Shown: positions 1 to 8,069 of the stretch, one piece after another
How the letters are laid out: each line of letters opens with the position of its first letter
Position numbering within the stretch: the first letter of the stretch is position 1
NCBI GenBank assembly: GCA_002280875.1
Contig: NCEV01000011.1
Coordinates: forward strand, 1-64,000
From: Caulobacter sp. 32-67-35
GTDB taxonomy: Bacteria; Pseudomonadota; Alphaproteobacteria; Caulobacterales; Caulobacteraceae
DNA length: 64,000 nucleotides
Direction of reading: 5' to 3'
Made by a program: the position numbers and the translations under genes
The notes under the pieces: generated by a model
Told to the model about the DNA's origin: nothing
What the model saw: the letters and a program-made list of their open reading frames with translations, nothing else
Database searches by the model: none

Positions 1-282
1 CTCGACATCCTGCGCAAGTCCGACGACGGCTTCGAGATCGCCGAGAAGGATCTGGAGCTGCGCGGCGGCGGCGATCCGCTGGGACTGAAGCAGAGCGGTT
101 TCCCCGCCTATCGGCTGGCCGACCCCGTTGCGCACCGCGACCTGATCGCGGTGGCGGCCGACGACGCCCGGCTGATCCTGGCCCGCGACCCGGATCTGAC
201 CTCGCCCCGGGGCCAGGCCGTGCGGACGCTGCAGGAACTTTTCGACTGGAAACCAGCCTCGCCGCAGCACGACGCAGGGTAG
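1..282 (+). CDS. recG: ATP-dependent DNA helicase RecG, C-terminal end (partial)
   Basis: An open frame enters from the left edge and stops at a TAG at 280-282, giving the last 93 residues. The fragment contains the motif DGFEIAEKDLELRGGGDPLG followed by KQSGFPAYRLADPVAHRDL. That is the helicase C-terminal signature shared by RecG and Mfd; the ending with DARLILARDP and a short tail fits RecG better. RecG remodels stalled replication forks and Holliday junctions in the cytoplasm. The ATPase motifs lie outside the window, so the call rests on this terminal region only. Confidence 0.8.
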   Translation, partial: LDILRKSDDGFEIAEKDLELRGGGDPLGLKQSGFPAYRLADPVAHRDLIAVAADDARLILARDPDLTSPRGQAVRTLQELFDWKPASPQHDAG

Positions 283-472
283 AGCGCGCCACTCGAAAGG
301 CCCTGCGCGTCGAATGATCCCCCAAAGACAGCTTAAGCTGCTATACTGACGAACGCGTTGAACTCTCGGCGCTCATTGCACCAGCAGACTAGCCTTCTTG
401 GCGCCCCGGCTTTGCGCGCAACCGCAAACTGACCGGCGCCGTTGCTTACCCTGCGCGGACCCGGAAGATACC

Positions 473-802
473 ATGGCTCAACGCGCCGAAATCAGCTTTG
501 CCGCCCAGAACGACCGTCACAGCACCTATGAGCGGATCACCCACATCGGCGGCGGCGTCGCCAAGCCCTGGAAGCTGACGATCAAGGAAGCCATCAAGCT
601 GGTCGACAGCGGCAAGTGGCGCTTCTTCGTCATGCGCGACGATGTCGAGGTCAAGGTCGAGGCCCAGACCAGCCGCACCGGTTGCCGCTATCTGAAGACG
701 GCCAACGACCGCAACGAGCCCCACGACCTGCTCACGCTTCCCGGTTTTCCGGTGACGGAGACCGAGACAGTCGAAGCCAGCGAAAGCGCCAGCGCGGCCT
801 AA
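473..802 (+). CDS. DUF3892 domain-containing protein
   Basis: Small protein of 109 residues with the pattern ITHIGG, then AIKLVDSGKWRFFV, then CRYLKTANDRNEPHDLLTLP. This matches the short DUF3892 family, whose function is unknown; the domain covers about residues 20-90. A longer in-frame start exists at 398, but the extra 25 residues are arginine- and cysteine-rich and do not look like protein, so I chose the ATG at 473. The last 15 residues are an acidic, serine/alanine-rich tail. It follows recG by 190 bases and is probably transcribed alone. Confidence 0.75.
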   Translation: MAQRAEISFAAQNDRHSTYERITHIGGGVAKPWKLTIKEAIKLVDSGKWRFFVMRDDVEVKVEAQTSRTGCRYLKTANDRNEPHDLLTLPGFPVTETETVEASESASAA

Positions 803-890
803 GTCCGGGCCCACGAAACGCCGAAAACCATGCGGCTTGTCGGCGGCGGGATGACCTGACTACTCTCCTCCCACACGCGGGGGGAACCAG

Positions 891-3050
891 ATGGGGGATA
901 GTCACGCACGCTGCGGCGCAGTTGCTGCGATAGCGGTGTCGGTGGCCATGGGCCTGACGATGGCGCCGAACCCGGCTTCGGCGCAATCCTCGAGCCAGCG
1001 TGACATCCGGGTGCCGTTCGGGCCGCCGGTAAGCGGCGATGGATATACCGGCGGTTCGGTCGGCGTTTCATACGCCTTCCTGAACTGTTTTGGCGAAATC
1101 CACATCAGCTACAGCGTGGCCGCCGGCACGGCGAAGACCAGCGACGTCTATCTGATGGGCGGCAAGACCTATATCCCCGACGGCGTCGCGCCCCAGCCCG
1201 GGTCTATCCGCTTTGCGGGCACGGTCTCGCGCGGCGGCGAGGTGATCGGCAGTTTCGCCGATCCCTATGCCGCGACCTACAGCGCCAAGGGCTGCATCTC
1301 GGGCCAGACCCAGAAGGTGGGGATGATGACCCCCTGGGTGGCCAAGGGCGCGACGCCCGATCAGATCATCAACTTTCTCAACAGCCTGTCGCTCAGGGCG
1401 GAGCCCGCTGGACCCGTTCGCGACGCCGCCCTGGAAAGCCGCCTGAAGGCCCAGGATCGCGCCCGCCAGGCCGCCGTCGAAAATCAGCAGCGCCAGGAAA
1501 AGGCCGCAGCAGAGGCCCGGCGTCTGGCCGAAGAGCGGCGGAAGGCCGAAGCGGCCAAGCCTGTCTCGCGCACGCCCTCCGGCCCCGGCGGCGGTTACGC
1601 GTCGCAGCAGGCCTCGCCCTCACCCCAGTCCGCGCCGCGCCCGCTCACCGACGCCGAGCGGGGTGACAGGGCCATCGCGTCCGACAGAATCCTGGCCCAG
1701 CAGCGGCTCGCTGAGGAGCAACGGATCTATCACCAGCGACAGCTGGCGGCCGCCGAGGCGGAGCGTCAGCGCCAGATCCAGATGAACGCCGCCATGGTCC
1801 AGGCCGCGCCGATCATCTATGGCGCGTTGGAGAGCGTGACCAACAGCATCGACCAGGCCTTTGCCCAGGCAAAAGCCAATCGGTGGAGCGCCGCCCAATC
1901 CAATCTGATCGGAAAATGCCGGGACGGGGCGGAAGGCAACTGGCCAATCGCCAAGGACGGCGACCTGGTGCTGGGCGTGCCGACGCGCTCGGAGTTGACC
2001 GTCGCCGACTGCGGCGACCGACCCGACAATCGCTTCAAGACCTTCCGATTGATGGTCGACGAGCCGATGCGCGTACGGATCAAGGCCGATGGTTCGATCT
2101 GGATGAACGCCACCATCGTGCTGATCGGGACGAAGCCTCAGAAAACCGTCATCACGCGCTATGATGCGCCGGCCACCGGCGTCATCACGGCCAGCAGCGC
2201 CATCGTCGCCAATCTGTCGCCCGGCGAGTACCACGTGATGATCCACAATGCGGCCGGGGCAGGTTTCAGGCCGTTCACCGTGCTGGTCCAGAAGGTCGAC
2301 GCCAAGAACCGGGTCATTCGCACCGAGCCGCCCCCACCGCCGCTCAACACGGTCGAGGCTTTCCCGTCGCCGCCTCAGGCTCCGACGCCCGGCCCCGCGC
2401 CGACCCGTGCGATCGGCGGCATCGCCGGTGTGTTCGCCAACGTCGCCGGCTCACAGCAAAACGTCGCGCCCGCGCCGACGACGCCCAGGCAAAGCGCCGC
2501 CCGGATTGCGGCCCAGCCGCTCCAGACCGCGATTGGCACCGATCAGGACAAGGCTGACATCGCCGGCATAAAGGCCCGGTTCGCGATCGGCTGGACTCCG
2601 TCGCGGGTCGTCGAGATCAACGCCAGGGGCAACTCCCCCGCCAGCTCGTTCAACACCAAGTGCAACAAGCTCGTCTCGGCGACCCCCGAACCGACCCTGC
2701 TGACCTACAAGACCGGAGAAGGCGGCCAGGGGCCCGGCGGGGTCGTGCGCTATGCCGGCGAAGGCAGCCGCTGCCGCCCCCAGACGGCGGGGGTCATCCA
2801 GTATGCCGACGGCACGCAGTGGATCGGCGGCGTCACCTCAATCGATGAGACACCTTTTCTCCCGCAGCCCGAGGGTCTGGGAGAGTTCAAGTTCGCGGAA
2901 GGTGTCTCCAAGATCCTGCGCGCCCGCAAGACGGCGGACGGCTCGGCCTGGGAAATCGCCGAAGAACTGGTGGATCCGCCACCGCCTCCCCCGCCGGAAT
3001 CCGCCAAGCCTCCTGTCCGCAAACCGACGGCGAAAAAGCGCCGGAAGTAG
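891..3050 (+). CDS. Large secreted protein, coiled coil and MORN-like C-terminus, function unknown
   Basis: Protein of 719 residues that I do not recognise. Residues 1-32 look like a signal peptide ending NPASA, with a purine-rich ribosome site (ggggg) before the ATG. An N-terminal domain of about 140 residues is followed by an Ala/Gln/Glu/Arg-rich coiled coil at roughly 180-310 (repeats such as EARRLAEERRKAEAA). A beta-rich middle domain comes next, then a proline-rich linker near 480-515. A cysteine-containing C-terminal domain follows, with MORN-like pieces (GVIQYADGTQWIGG, GLGEFKFAEG). The end is a Pro/Lys-rich tail. It is probably periplasmic and perhaps envelope-associated. The next gene converges on it. 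Confidence 0.75.
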   Translation: MGDSHARCGAVAAIAVSVAMGLTMAPNPASAQSSSQRDIRVPFGPPVSGDGYTGGSVGVSYAFLNCFGEIHISYSVAAGTAKTSDVYLMGGKTYIPDGVAPQPGSIRFAGTVSRGGEVIGSFADPYAATYSAKGCISGQTQKVGMMTPWVAKGATPDQIINFLNSLSLRAEPAGPVRDAALESRLKAQDRARQAAVENQQRQEKAAAEARRLAEERRKAEAAKPVSRTPSGPGGGYASQQASPSPQSAPRPLTDAERGDRAIASDRILAQQRLAEEQRIYHQRQLAAAEAERQRQIQMNAAMVQAAPIIYGALESVTNSIDQAFAQAKANRWSAAQSNLIGKCRDGAEGNWPIAKDGDLVLGVPTRSELTVADCGDRPDNRFKTFRLMVDEPMRVRIKADGSIWMNATIVLIGTKPQKTVITRYDAPATGVITASSAIVANLSPGEYHVMIHNAAGAGFRPFTVLVQKVDAKNRVIRTEPPPPPLNTVEAFPSPPQAPTPGPAPTRAIGGIAGVFANVAGSQQNVAPAPTTPRQSAARIAAQPLQTAIGTDQDKADIAGIKARFAIGWTPSRVVEINARGNSPASSFNTKCNKLVSATPEPTLLTYKTGEGGQGPGGVVRYAGEGSRCRPQTAGVIQYADGTQWIGGVTSIDETPFLPQPEGLGEFKFAEGVSKILRARKTADGSAWEIAEELVDPPPPPPPESAKPPVRKPTAKKRRK

Positions 3051-3067
3051 GTTTCAAGCGTGGGCGA

Positions 3068-4012
3068 TCAGTGCGCCGCTGCGCCCTTGCGGTGATGCCA
3101 GAGATGCATCACGCCCGCCAGGGCGCCGCCGACCACAAAGCCGACAACCGCTGAGCCCACGGCGAAGGCCAGCCAGCCCGTAACCGCGCCAACACCGGGA
3201 ACGCCCTGCGCCCAGTGGGAGAAGCCCTCCACCCAGTGGGGGATCGGCGTCAGGTGGAAGTGCTCAAGGCCATGGACGATGATGCCGCCGCCGACCCAGA
3301 GCATGGCGGCCGTTCCGATGATGGTCAAAGCCTCCATGGTGATCGGCATGGCCTTGACCAGACCGCGCCCAAAACCGCGAACACCGGCATTCTGGCGCTG
3401 GGCCATGTGCAGGCCGATATCGTCCATCTTCACGATCAGGCCGACGACGCCATACACGGCGATGGTGATCAGAATACCGACCAGCGCCAGGGCGCCAGCC
3501 TGAACGACCAGCGGCTTGCCGGCCACGTCGTTCAGGGCGATGGCCATGATCTCGCCCGACAGGATCAGGTCGGTTCGGATGGCGCCATTGACCTTCTGGG
3601 TCTCGAGCTCAGGACCACTGAGCGCCAGCTCCTCGGGCTCGTCGGCGGAGTGCTGGCCGCTCAGCGCCTCCAGGATCTTCTCGGTGGCCTCGAAACACAG
3701 ATAGGCGCCGCCCAGCATCAGGATCGGCGTGACGGCCCACGGCGCGAAGGCGCTGAGCAACAGGGCGCCGGGCAGCAGAAACAGCAGCTTGTTCTTGAAC
3801 GAGCCGATCGCGATCTTCCAGACGATCGGCAATTCGCGGTCCGGCGTGAACCCCATGGCGTAGCCGGGGGTCACCGCCGCATCATCCACCACGACCCCGA
3901 CCGCCTTGGTCCCGGCCTTGCCGGCCGCGCTGGTCATGTCATCCAGCGAGGCGGCGGCGATCTTGGTGATGCCGGCGACATCGTCCAGCAGTGCGGCGAG
4001 ACCTGACGGCAT
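3068..4012 (-). CDS. DUF808 family inner-membrane protein (YedI-like)
   Basis: Membrane protein of 314 residues. The N-terminus (LAALLDDVAGITKIAAASLDD) and the block RELPIVWKIAIGSFKNKLL are typical of DUF808/YedI proteins. Several hydrophobic segments follow (LLPGALLLSAFAPWAVTPIL, ALVGILITIAVYGVVGLIV, VGSAVVGFVVGGALAGVMHL), and the C-terminus is histidine-rich. The family function is not established. An ATG at 4027 would add five residues, but the ATG at 4012 has a GAGAG ribosome site and matches the family N-terminus. The gene stands alone and converges on the preceding secreted protein. Confidence 0.85.
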   Translation of the reverse strand: MPSGLAALLDDVAGITKIAAASLDDMTSAAGKAGTKAVGVVVDDAAVTPGYAMGFTPDRELPIVWKIAIGSFKNKLLFLLPGALLLSAFAPWAVTPILMLGGAYLCFEATEKILEALSGQHSADEPEELALSGPELETQKVNGAIRTDLILSGEIMAIALNDVAGKPLVVQAGALALVGILITIAVYGVVGLIVKMDDIGLHMAQRQNAGVRGFGRGLVKAMPITMEALTIIGTAAMLWVGGGIIVHGLEHFHLTPIPHWVEGFSHWAQGVPGVGAVTGWLAFAVGSAVVGFVVGGALAGVMHLWHHRKGAAAH

Positions 4013-4127
4013 GAAACTCTCGATCATCGGAACAGAAGGGCTGACGCACAGGGTGTGGTGATCCGCGTCGAAAGTCGACTACGCGATCCCTTGCGTGACG
4101 CTGGGGGAGGCCTGAAACCTAGGCGGG

Positions 4128-5105
4128 ATGAATATTCCAGCCGCCCTCGCCCGCCTTGCGCCGCATCTGTCAGCGCGCGCGACGACCGCCGTGAACGCCC
4201 GGCAGCTGTCGGGCGGAGCGAGTCTCGAGACCTGGGCCTTCGATCTGGACGACGGTACGCCGCTGATCCTGCGGCGGCGGCCCGAAGGCGCGGCGATGCG
4301 CGAGACCGCGGCGCCTCTGGCCCATGAGGCCGCCCTGATCGTGGCGGCCGCCAGAACGGGCGCCCCGGTTCCCGTCATCGAGCATGTCTGCGATCCGGAG
4401 GATGGTCTGGGCGAGGCCTTTGTCATGCGCCGCCTGGAAGGCGAGACCCTGGGCAAGCGGATCGTGCGCGATGCGGCCTTCGACACAGTGCGGCCTGGCT
4501 TGGCTCACCGCTGCGGCCAGGTACTGGCCCAGATCCACGGCGCTTTGCTGGACGACCTGCCGTCGCTGGCGACGTCCGACGCCCGAGGCGAACTGGCGCG
4601 GTACGAGGCGGTCTATCGCCAGCACACCGCCGAGCGCCCCACCTTCGAGGCCGCCTTCCGCTGGCTGGAGGCGTCCGCGCCAGAGCCCGTCACACCGGTG
4701 CTGGTCCATGGGGACTTTCGCAACGGCAACCTGATGGTCCATCCCGAGCAGGGTCTGGTTGGCGTGCTGGACTGGGAACTGGCCCATCTGGGCGACCCGG
4801 CCGAGGATCTGGGCTGGATCTGTGTCAATTCCTGGCGCTTTGGCCAGTGGCGCCAGCCCGTGGGTGGCTTTGGCGATTATCAGGCCCTGCTGGACGGCTA
4901 TGCAGCCGCCGGCGGGCGCGAGATTCTGCTGTCGCGCCTGCAGTTCTGGCAGGCCCTGGGTTCGCTTAAATGGGGCGTCATGTGCCTGATGATGTATTCC
5001 AGCTTCGCCAGCGGCGCCGATCCGTCCATCGAGCGGGCCATGATCGGCCGGCGGGTCAGCGAGACCGAGATCGACCTTGTCCGTCTGATGGAGGCCATGG
5101 CGTGA
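4128..5105 (+). CDS. Phosphotransferase family protein (APH/choline kinase fold)
   Basis: Protein of 325 residues with the aminoglycoside-phosphotransferase fold. Visible motifs are LILRRRP (nucleotide-binding lysine strand, here arginine-rich), HGDFRNGNL at about residue 194 (catalytic aspartate loop) and VLDWELAHLGDPAEDLGW (metal-binding aspartate) near 213. This subgroup is often found beside acyl-CoA dehydrogenase genes in alphaproteobacteria and is not an antibiotic-resistance enzyme. Its stop overlaps the GTG start of the downstream DUF6285 gene, so the two are co-translated. The true substrate is unknown; acyl-CoA or lipid metabolism is an inference from family context and from the nearby thiolase operon. 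Confidence 0.85.
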   Translation: MNIPAALARLAPHLSARATTAVNARQLSGGASLETWAFDLDDGTPLILRRRPEGAAMRETAAPLAHEAALIVAAARTGAPVPVIEHVCDPEDGLGEAFVMRRLEGETLGKRIVRDAAFDTVRPGLAHRCGQVLAQIHGALLDDLPSLATSDARGELARYEAVYRQHTAERPTFEAAFRWLEASAPEPVTPVLVHGDFRNGNLMVHPEQGLVGVLDWELAHLGDPAEDLGWICVNSWRFGQWRQPVGGFGDYQALLDGYAAAGGREILLSRLQFWQALGSLKWGVMCLMMYSSFASGADPSIERAMIGRRVSETEIDLVRLMEAMA

Positions 5106-5470
5106 TTACCTGTCCGACCGCCGCCGAACTCCAGGCCGCCCTGACCCTCTTCGATCGAGATGACGCCGGGCCTGCCGACCCCCGACGCGTGTTCCTGGCC
5201 CGGGTGGCCGATAATGCGCGGGCCCTGCTGGACCGCGAAGCGACGTTGGGCGAGGCCGCCGAAGCCGGCGAGCGCGCCAGGCTTGCTGTCCTGCTCGGCG
5301 TCGAAGGCGATTTCACCGATCTGAACCGGCAACTCTGCGACGCCCTGCGGTCAGGGGCGATAGAGCCGCGCGATCCGGCCCTGCTGGATCACCTGCGCGC
5401 GACGGCGATCGCGCGCATCGCCATCGATCAGCCAGGTTATTGCGGGCTCGAAGCGCTGCTCGGAGACTGA
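5102..5470 (+). CDS. DUF6285-like small protein paired with the phosphotransferase
   Basis: Protein of 122 residues with a GTG start inside the stop of the preceding gene (GTGA overlap). It is helical and rich in Ala, Arg and Asp, with no membrane segment or signal peptide. From memory, proteins of this size and position, immediately after this type of phosphotransferase, belong to DUF6285; the family name is held with moderate confidence. The last 34 bases overlap the 3' end of the convergent DUF3089 gene. Function is unknown, but strict pairing suggests it works with the phosphotransferase. Confidence 0.7.
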   Translation: MITCPTAAELQAALTLFDRDDAGPADPRRVFLARVADNARALLDREATLGEAAEAGERARLAVLLGVEGDFTDLNRQLCDALRSGAIEPRDPALLDHLRATAIARIAIDQPGYCGLEALLGD

Positions 5471-6591
5471 ACCGGCCTACCTGTCAGGGTCGCTACCCGG
5501 CCCTGGGCGTCGGCCTCGATATCTGCATAGAACAGGTTGAAGCTGTCGACCTTGCGGCGGTCAGCCCACGAACCGGCGTCGCGCAGCGAGGTTGATTTGG
5601 GCCGCCCGGTGTGCAGCAGGCCATCCTGGCATCGCGCCCAGACCTGTCGTTGCAGGAAGGCGGGCCGTGCGCCCCATTCCAGGCCGGTGGCGTTGGCGGC
5701 GCCCTGGTTCAGACGCGCCGGCGCCCGCTCCTGGCTGATCCCGCCCAGTAGCGGGTTGAAGCACAGCGCCCGGCGGCCGTTCAGGTCGATCAGCTGGTCG
5801 CCGGAGTCCCAGATCAGCGAGCGATGGGTCAGCTCCTGGATCCGCTGGAAATCGCCTTCCTGCACCGAGGCCCAGGCGGCGACGCACCCGGACTGTTCGC
5901 GGCGCTCGCACGCTGGCAGGGGCGAGACCAGGCCATACTCTTCGGCCGGCACGACGGTCTCGATCAGATAGGCGGAGACCAGGCGGCGCTTGATCGCGGG
6001 ATCGGCTGCGATCTCTTCGCGCAGCAGCCGCGCCGACATCGCCCCGCCCTGCTCGACCCCGACCAGGATGAACGGCCGGCCCTGGTTGTAGCGGGCCAGA
6101 TAGAGCCGGAACGCCTCGCGCACATCGCCATAGGCAAAGCGCCGCGCCTCGCGGGCGTCATCGCGCAGGGTCAGATAGGTATAGAGGCTAGCCTGGCGGT
6201 AGCGCGGGGCGAACACCCGGCCCACCCGATAGAATGGCCCGGCATAGTTGGGCAGCACCACACGGTTCAGGAACCGCTGGGCCTTGGGCTGATCGATGGC
6301 GCCGTTCCAGTCCTGGCCGCCGTCAAAGGTGGTGGGGTGGACGAAGAACACATCGGCCGCCGGGTCGCCTGCTGAAGGACTGGTCGGATCTTTGGGCCTC
6401 AGCGCCCAGGACGCGCCTTGCGCATAGTGCGGCGGCGGCGGCGGCTCATAGGTCAGGAACGGTATCTTGGGATCGAGCGCGTTGCTGAGGATGTCGTAGC
6501 GCCACACAAAGGCGGCAGCCACCAGCAGCCCCAGGAAGAGCACCGCTCCGGCGAAGATCCAGCGCTTGAAGCCCTTGAAGCGGTCACCCAT
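5437..6591 (-). CDS. DUF3089 domain protein, membrane-anchored alpha/beta-hydrolase-like
   Basis: Protein of 384 residues. Residues 9-30 form one transmembrane anchor (WIFAGAVLFLGLLVAAAFVW), followed by a proline-rich linker. The body has DVFFVHPTTFDG, FAPRYRQASLYTYL and GRPFILVGVEQGG, the DUF3089 pattern. In many relatives the last motif is GHSQG, with a nucleophilic serine; here it reads GVEQG, so the usual serine is absent and hydrolase activity is doubtful. The bulk of the protein should face the periplasm. It lies 31 bases downstream of the thiolase gene on the same strand and could share its transcript. Confidence 0.8.
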   Translation of the reverse strand: MGDRFKGFKRWIFAGAVLFLGLLVAAAFVWRYDILSNALDPKIPFLTYEPPPPPHYAQGASWALRPKDPTSPSAGDPAADVFFVHPTTFDGGQDWNGAIDQPKAQRFLNRVVLPNYAGPFYRVGRVFAPRYRQASLYTYLTLRDDAREARRFAYGDVREAFRLYLARYNQGRPFILVGVEQGGAMSARLLREEIAADPAIKRRLVSAYLIETVVPAEEYGLVSPLPACERREQSGCVAAWASVQEGDFQRIQELTHRSLIWDSGDQLIDLNGRRALCFNPLLGGISQERAPARLNQGAANATGLEWGARPAFLQRQVWARCQDGLLHTGRPKSTSLRDAGSWADRRKVDSFNLFYADIEADAQGRVATLTGRPVQSPSSASSPQ

Positions 6592-6622
6592 GAGCTTGGG
6601 TTACACCAAGCAGGGCTGGGGA

Positions 6623-7825
6623 TTAAGCCCCCTCCTGCCCGATGATCGCCACCGAGCACACATTGCTGGCCGGCGCGCCGCCCAGATTGTGGGTCATGCC
6701 GAAAACCGGGTCTTTTAGCTGTCGCTCGCCGGCCCGGCCCTGCAGCTGCAGGTACATCTCGTACAGCATGCGCAGACCCGAGGCCCCGATCGGGTGACCA
6801 AAGCATTTCAGGCCGCCATCGATCTGGCACGGCACCCCGCCGTCGGCGTCATAGAAGCCGTCCAGCACGTCGCGCCAGCCCTGGCCCTCGGGCGAGATGA
6901 ACAGGTCCTCCATCGTCACCAGCTCGGTGATCGAGAAGCAGTCATGGACCTCCATCATCGAGATCTGCTCGCGCGGCCGCTCGATGCCGGCCTCGCGATA
7001 GGCCTTGCCGGCGGCGATGCGCGCGGTGTGGAAATGGCTGCCGTCCCAGCCGTTGTACTGGCTCTCATAGCCGTTGGAGACCGACAGCTGGATGGCCTTC
7101 ACCATCGTCAGGTTCTTCTTGCCCATGGCTCTGGCGATCTCGGGCGTGGTGACAATCGCCGCCGCCGCGCCGTCCGACACGCCGCAGCAGTCGAACAGGC
7201 CCAGGGGCTCGGCGATCATCGGGGCGTTGAGCACCTGGTCGATTGTGACCGGCTTGCGCAGGTGGGCCTTGGCGTTCTTGGCGCCGTTGGCGTGGCTCTT
7301 GACCGAGACGTGGGCGATGGCGCGCTTGAGGTCATCCTTGCTGACGCCGTGCTTGGCGCGATAGGCGCTGGCCAGCTGGGCGAAGTTGCCCGGCGCCGAG
7401 CCGTTCGGCATGACCTGCGGCATCAGGGTGCCGGGATTGGCGACTGGTAGGCCGCCATAGCCGGTGTCCTTCAGCTTCTCGACGCCGAGGGCGATGGCGA
7501 TATCAGCGGCGCCCGAGGCCACGGCATAGACCGCGCCCCGGAAGGCTTCCGAGCCCGAGGCGCAGAAGTTCTCCACCCGCGTCACGGCGATATTGGGCAG
7601 GCGCAGGGCGATCGACATCGGCGTGCCGCCCTTGCCTGTGCCCTGCTCGTCGATATGGGTCGAGAACCAGGCCGCATCCAGCTGGCTGGGCTCGATACCG
7701 GCATCGGCCATGGCCTCGATATAGGCCTCGACCATCAGGTCATCGGGCCCGCAATCCCAGCGCTCGCCGAACTTGCTGCAGCCCATCCCCAGGATGGCGA
7801 CCTTGTCGCGAATGCCTTGCGCCAT
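6623..7825 (-). CDS. Thiolase family protein (acetyl-CoA acetyltransferase / SCP-x type)
   Basis: Protein of 400 residues. It has the thiolase nucleophile context ENFCASGSEAF near residue 87, a central HDCFSITE block (active histidine) near 290, and the C-terminal GGLKCFGHPIGASGLRM region. The lack of a canonical CxGxG ending and the overall spacing fit the SCP-x/non-decarboxylating thiolase-like subgroup used in lipid, sterol or polyketide-like acyl-CoA chemistry, rather than FadA. GGAGA precedes the ATG. It is downstream of the OB-fold fragment (11 bases) and the HMG-CoA-synthase-like gene. This trio (ketosynthase-like, OB-fold and thiolase) is a recurrent arrangement, so a joint acyl-CoA pathway is likely. 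Confidence 0.88.
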   Translation of the reverse strand: MAQGIRDKVAILGMGCSKFGERWDCGPDDLMVEAYIEAMADAGIEPSQLDAAWFSTHIDEQGTGKGGTPMSIALRLPNIAVTRVENFCASGSEAFRGAVYAVASGAADIAIALGVEKLKDTGYGGLPVANPGTLMPQVMPNGSAPGNFAQLASAYRAKHGVSKDDLKRAIAHVSVKSHANGAKNAKAHLRKPVTIDQVLNAPMIAEPLGLFDCCGVSDGAAAAIVTTPEIARAMGKKNLTMVKAIQLSVSNGYESQYNGWDGSHFHTARIAAGKAYREAGIERPREQISMMEVHDCFSITELVTMEDLFISPEGQGWRDVLDGFYDADGGVPCQIDGGLKCFGHPIGASGLRMLYEMYLQLQGRAGERQLKDPVFGMTHNLGGAPASNVCSVAIIGQEGA

Positions 7826-7836
7826 GATCGTCTCTC

Positions 7837-8061
7837 CTATTCCGCCGCGACGGCGGTTTGAGCTGAAACCGCCGAACGATCCGGCGCGGCTTTCCAGAAG
7901 TAACGGACGAAGCCGCGCTTCTCGTCGATGTCCTTGATGCGGAACACCATCTTGACCAGCAGGCCGGTATCGACGTCGCCGGGCGAGACGTCGGTGATGT
8001 CCATCATGATCCGCCCGCCGCCTTCGAAGACGATCATCCCATAGTGATTGGGCGGGGCCAT
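7837..8061 (-). pseudogene. OB-fold (DUF35-type) C-terminal fragment of the upstream HMG-CoA-synthase-like gene
   Basis: The 74-residue frame begins MAPPNHYGMIVFEGGG and runs through DVDTGLLVKMVFRIKDID to FVRYFWKA. This is the acyl-CoA-associated OB-fold half of a DUF35 module. Its zinc-ribbon half is absent here, and the start of one (GGRCRETGVVQFP) ends the upstream gene in a different frame. Reading this frame upstream of the ATG gives LTFS, which suits the continuous domain, and no ribosome site precedes the ATG. I therefore read it as the detached C-terminus of a single fused protein that has lost an internal segment. A genuine separate OB-fold gene is possible but would lack its zinc ribbon. 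Confidence 0.7.
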
Positions 8062-8069
8062 CGAGAAGG

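Noticed and set aside
4128..5105. Possible aminoglycoside-resistance kinase
   Set aside because: The fold is shared, but the pairing with a DUF6285-type gene and the overall sequence fit the housekeeping phosphotransferase subgroup found with acyl-CoA genes.
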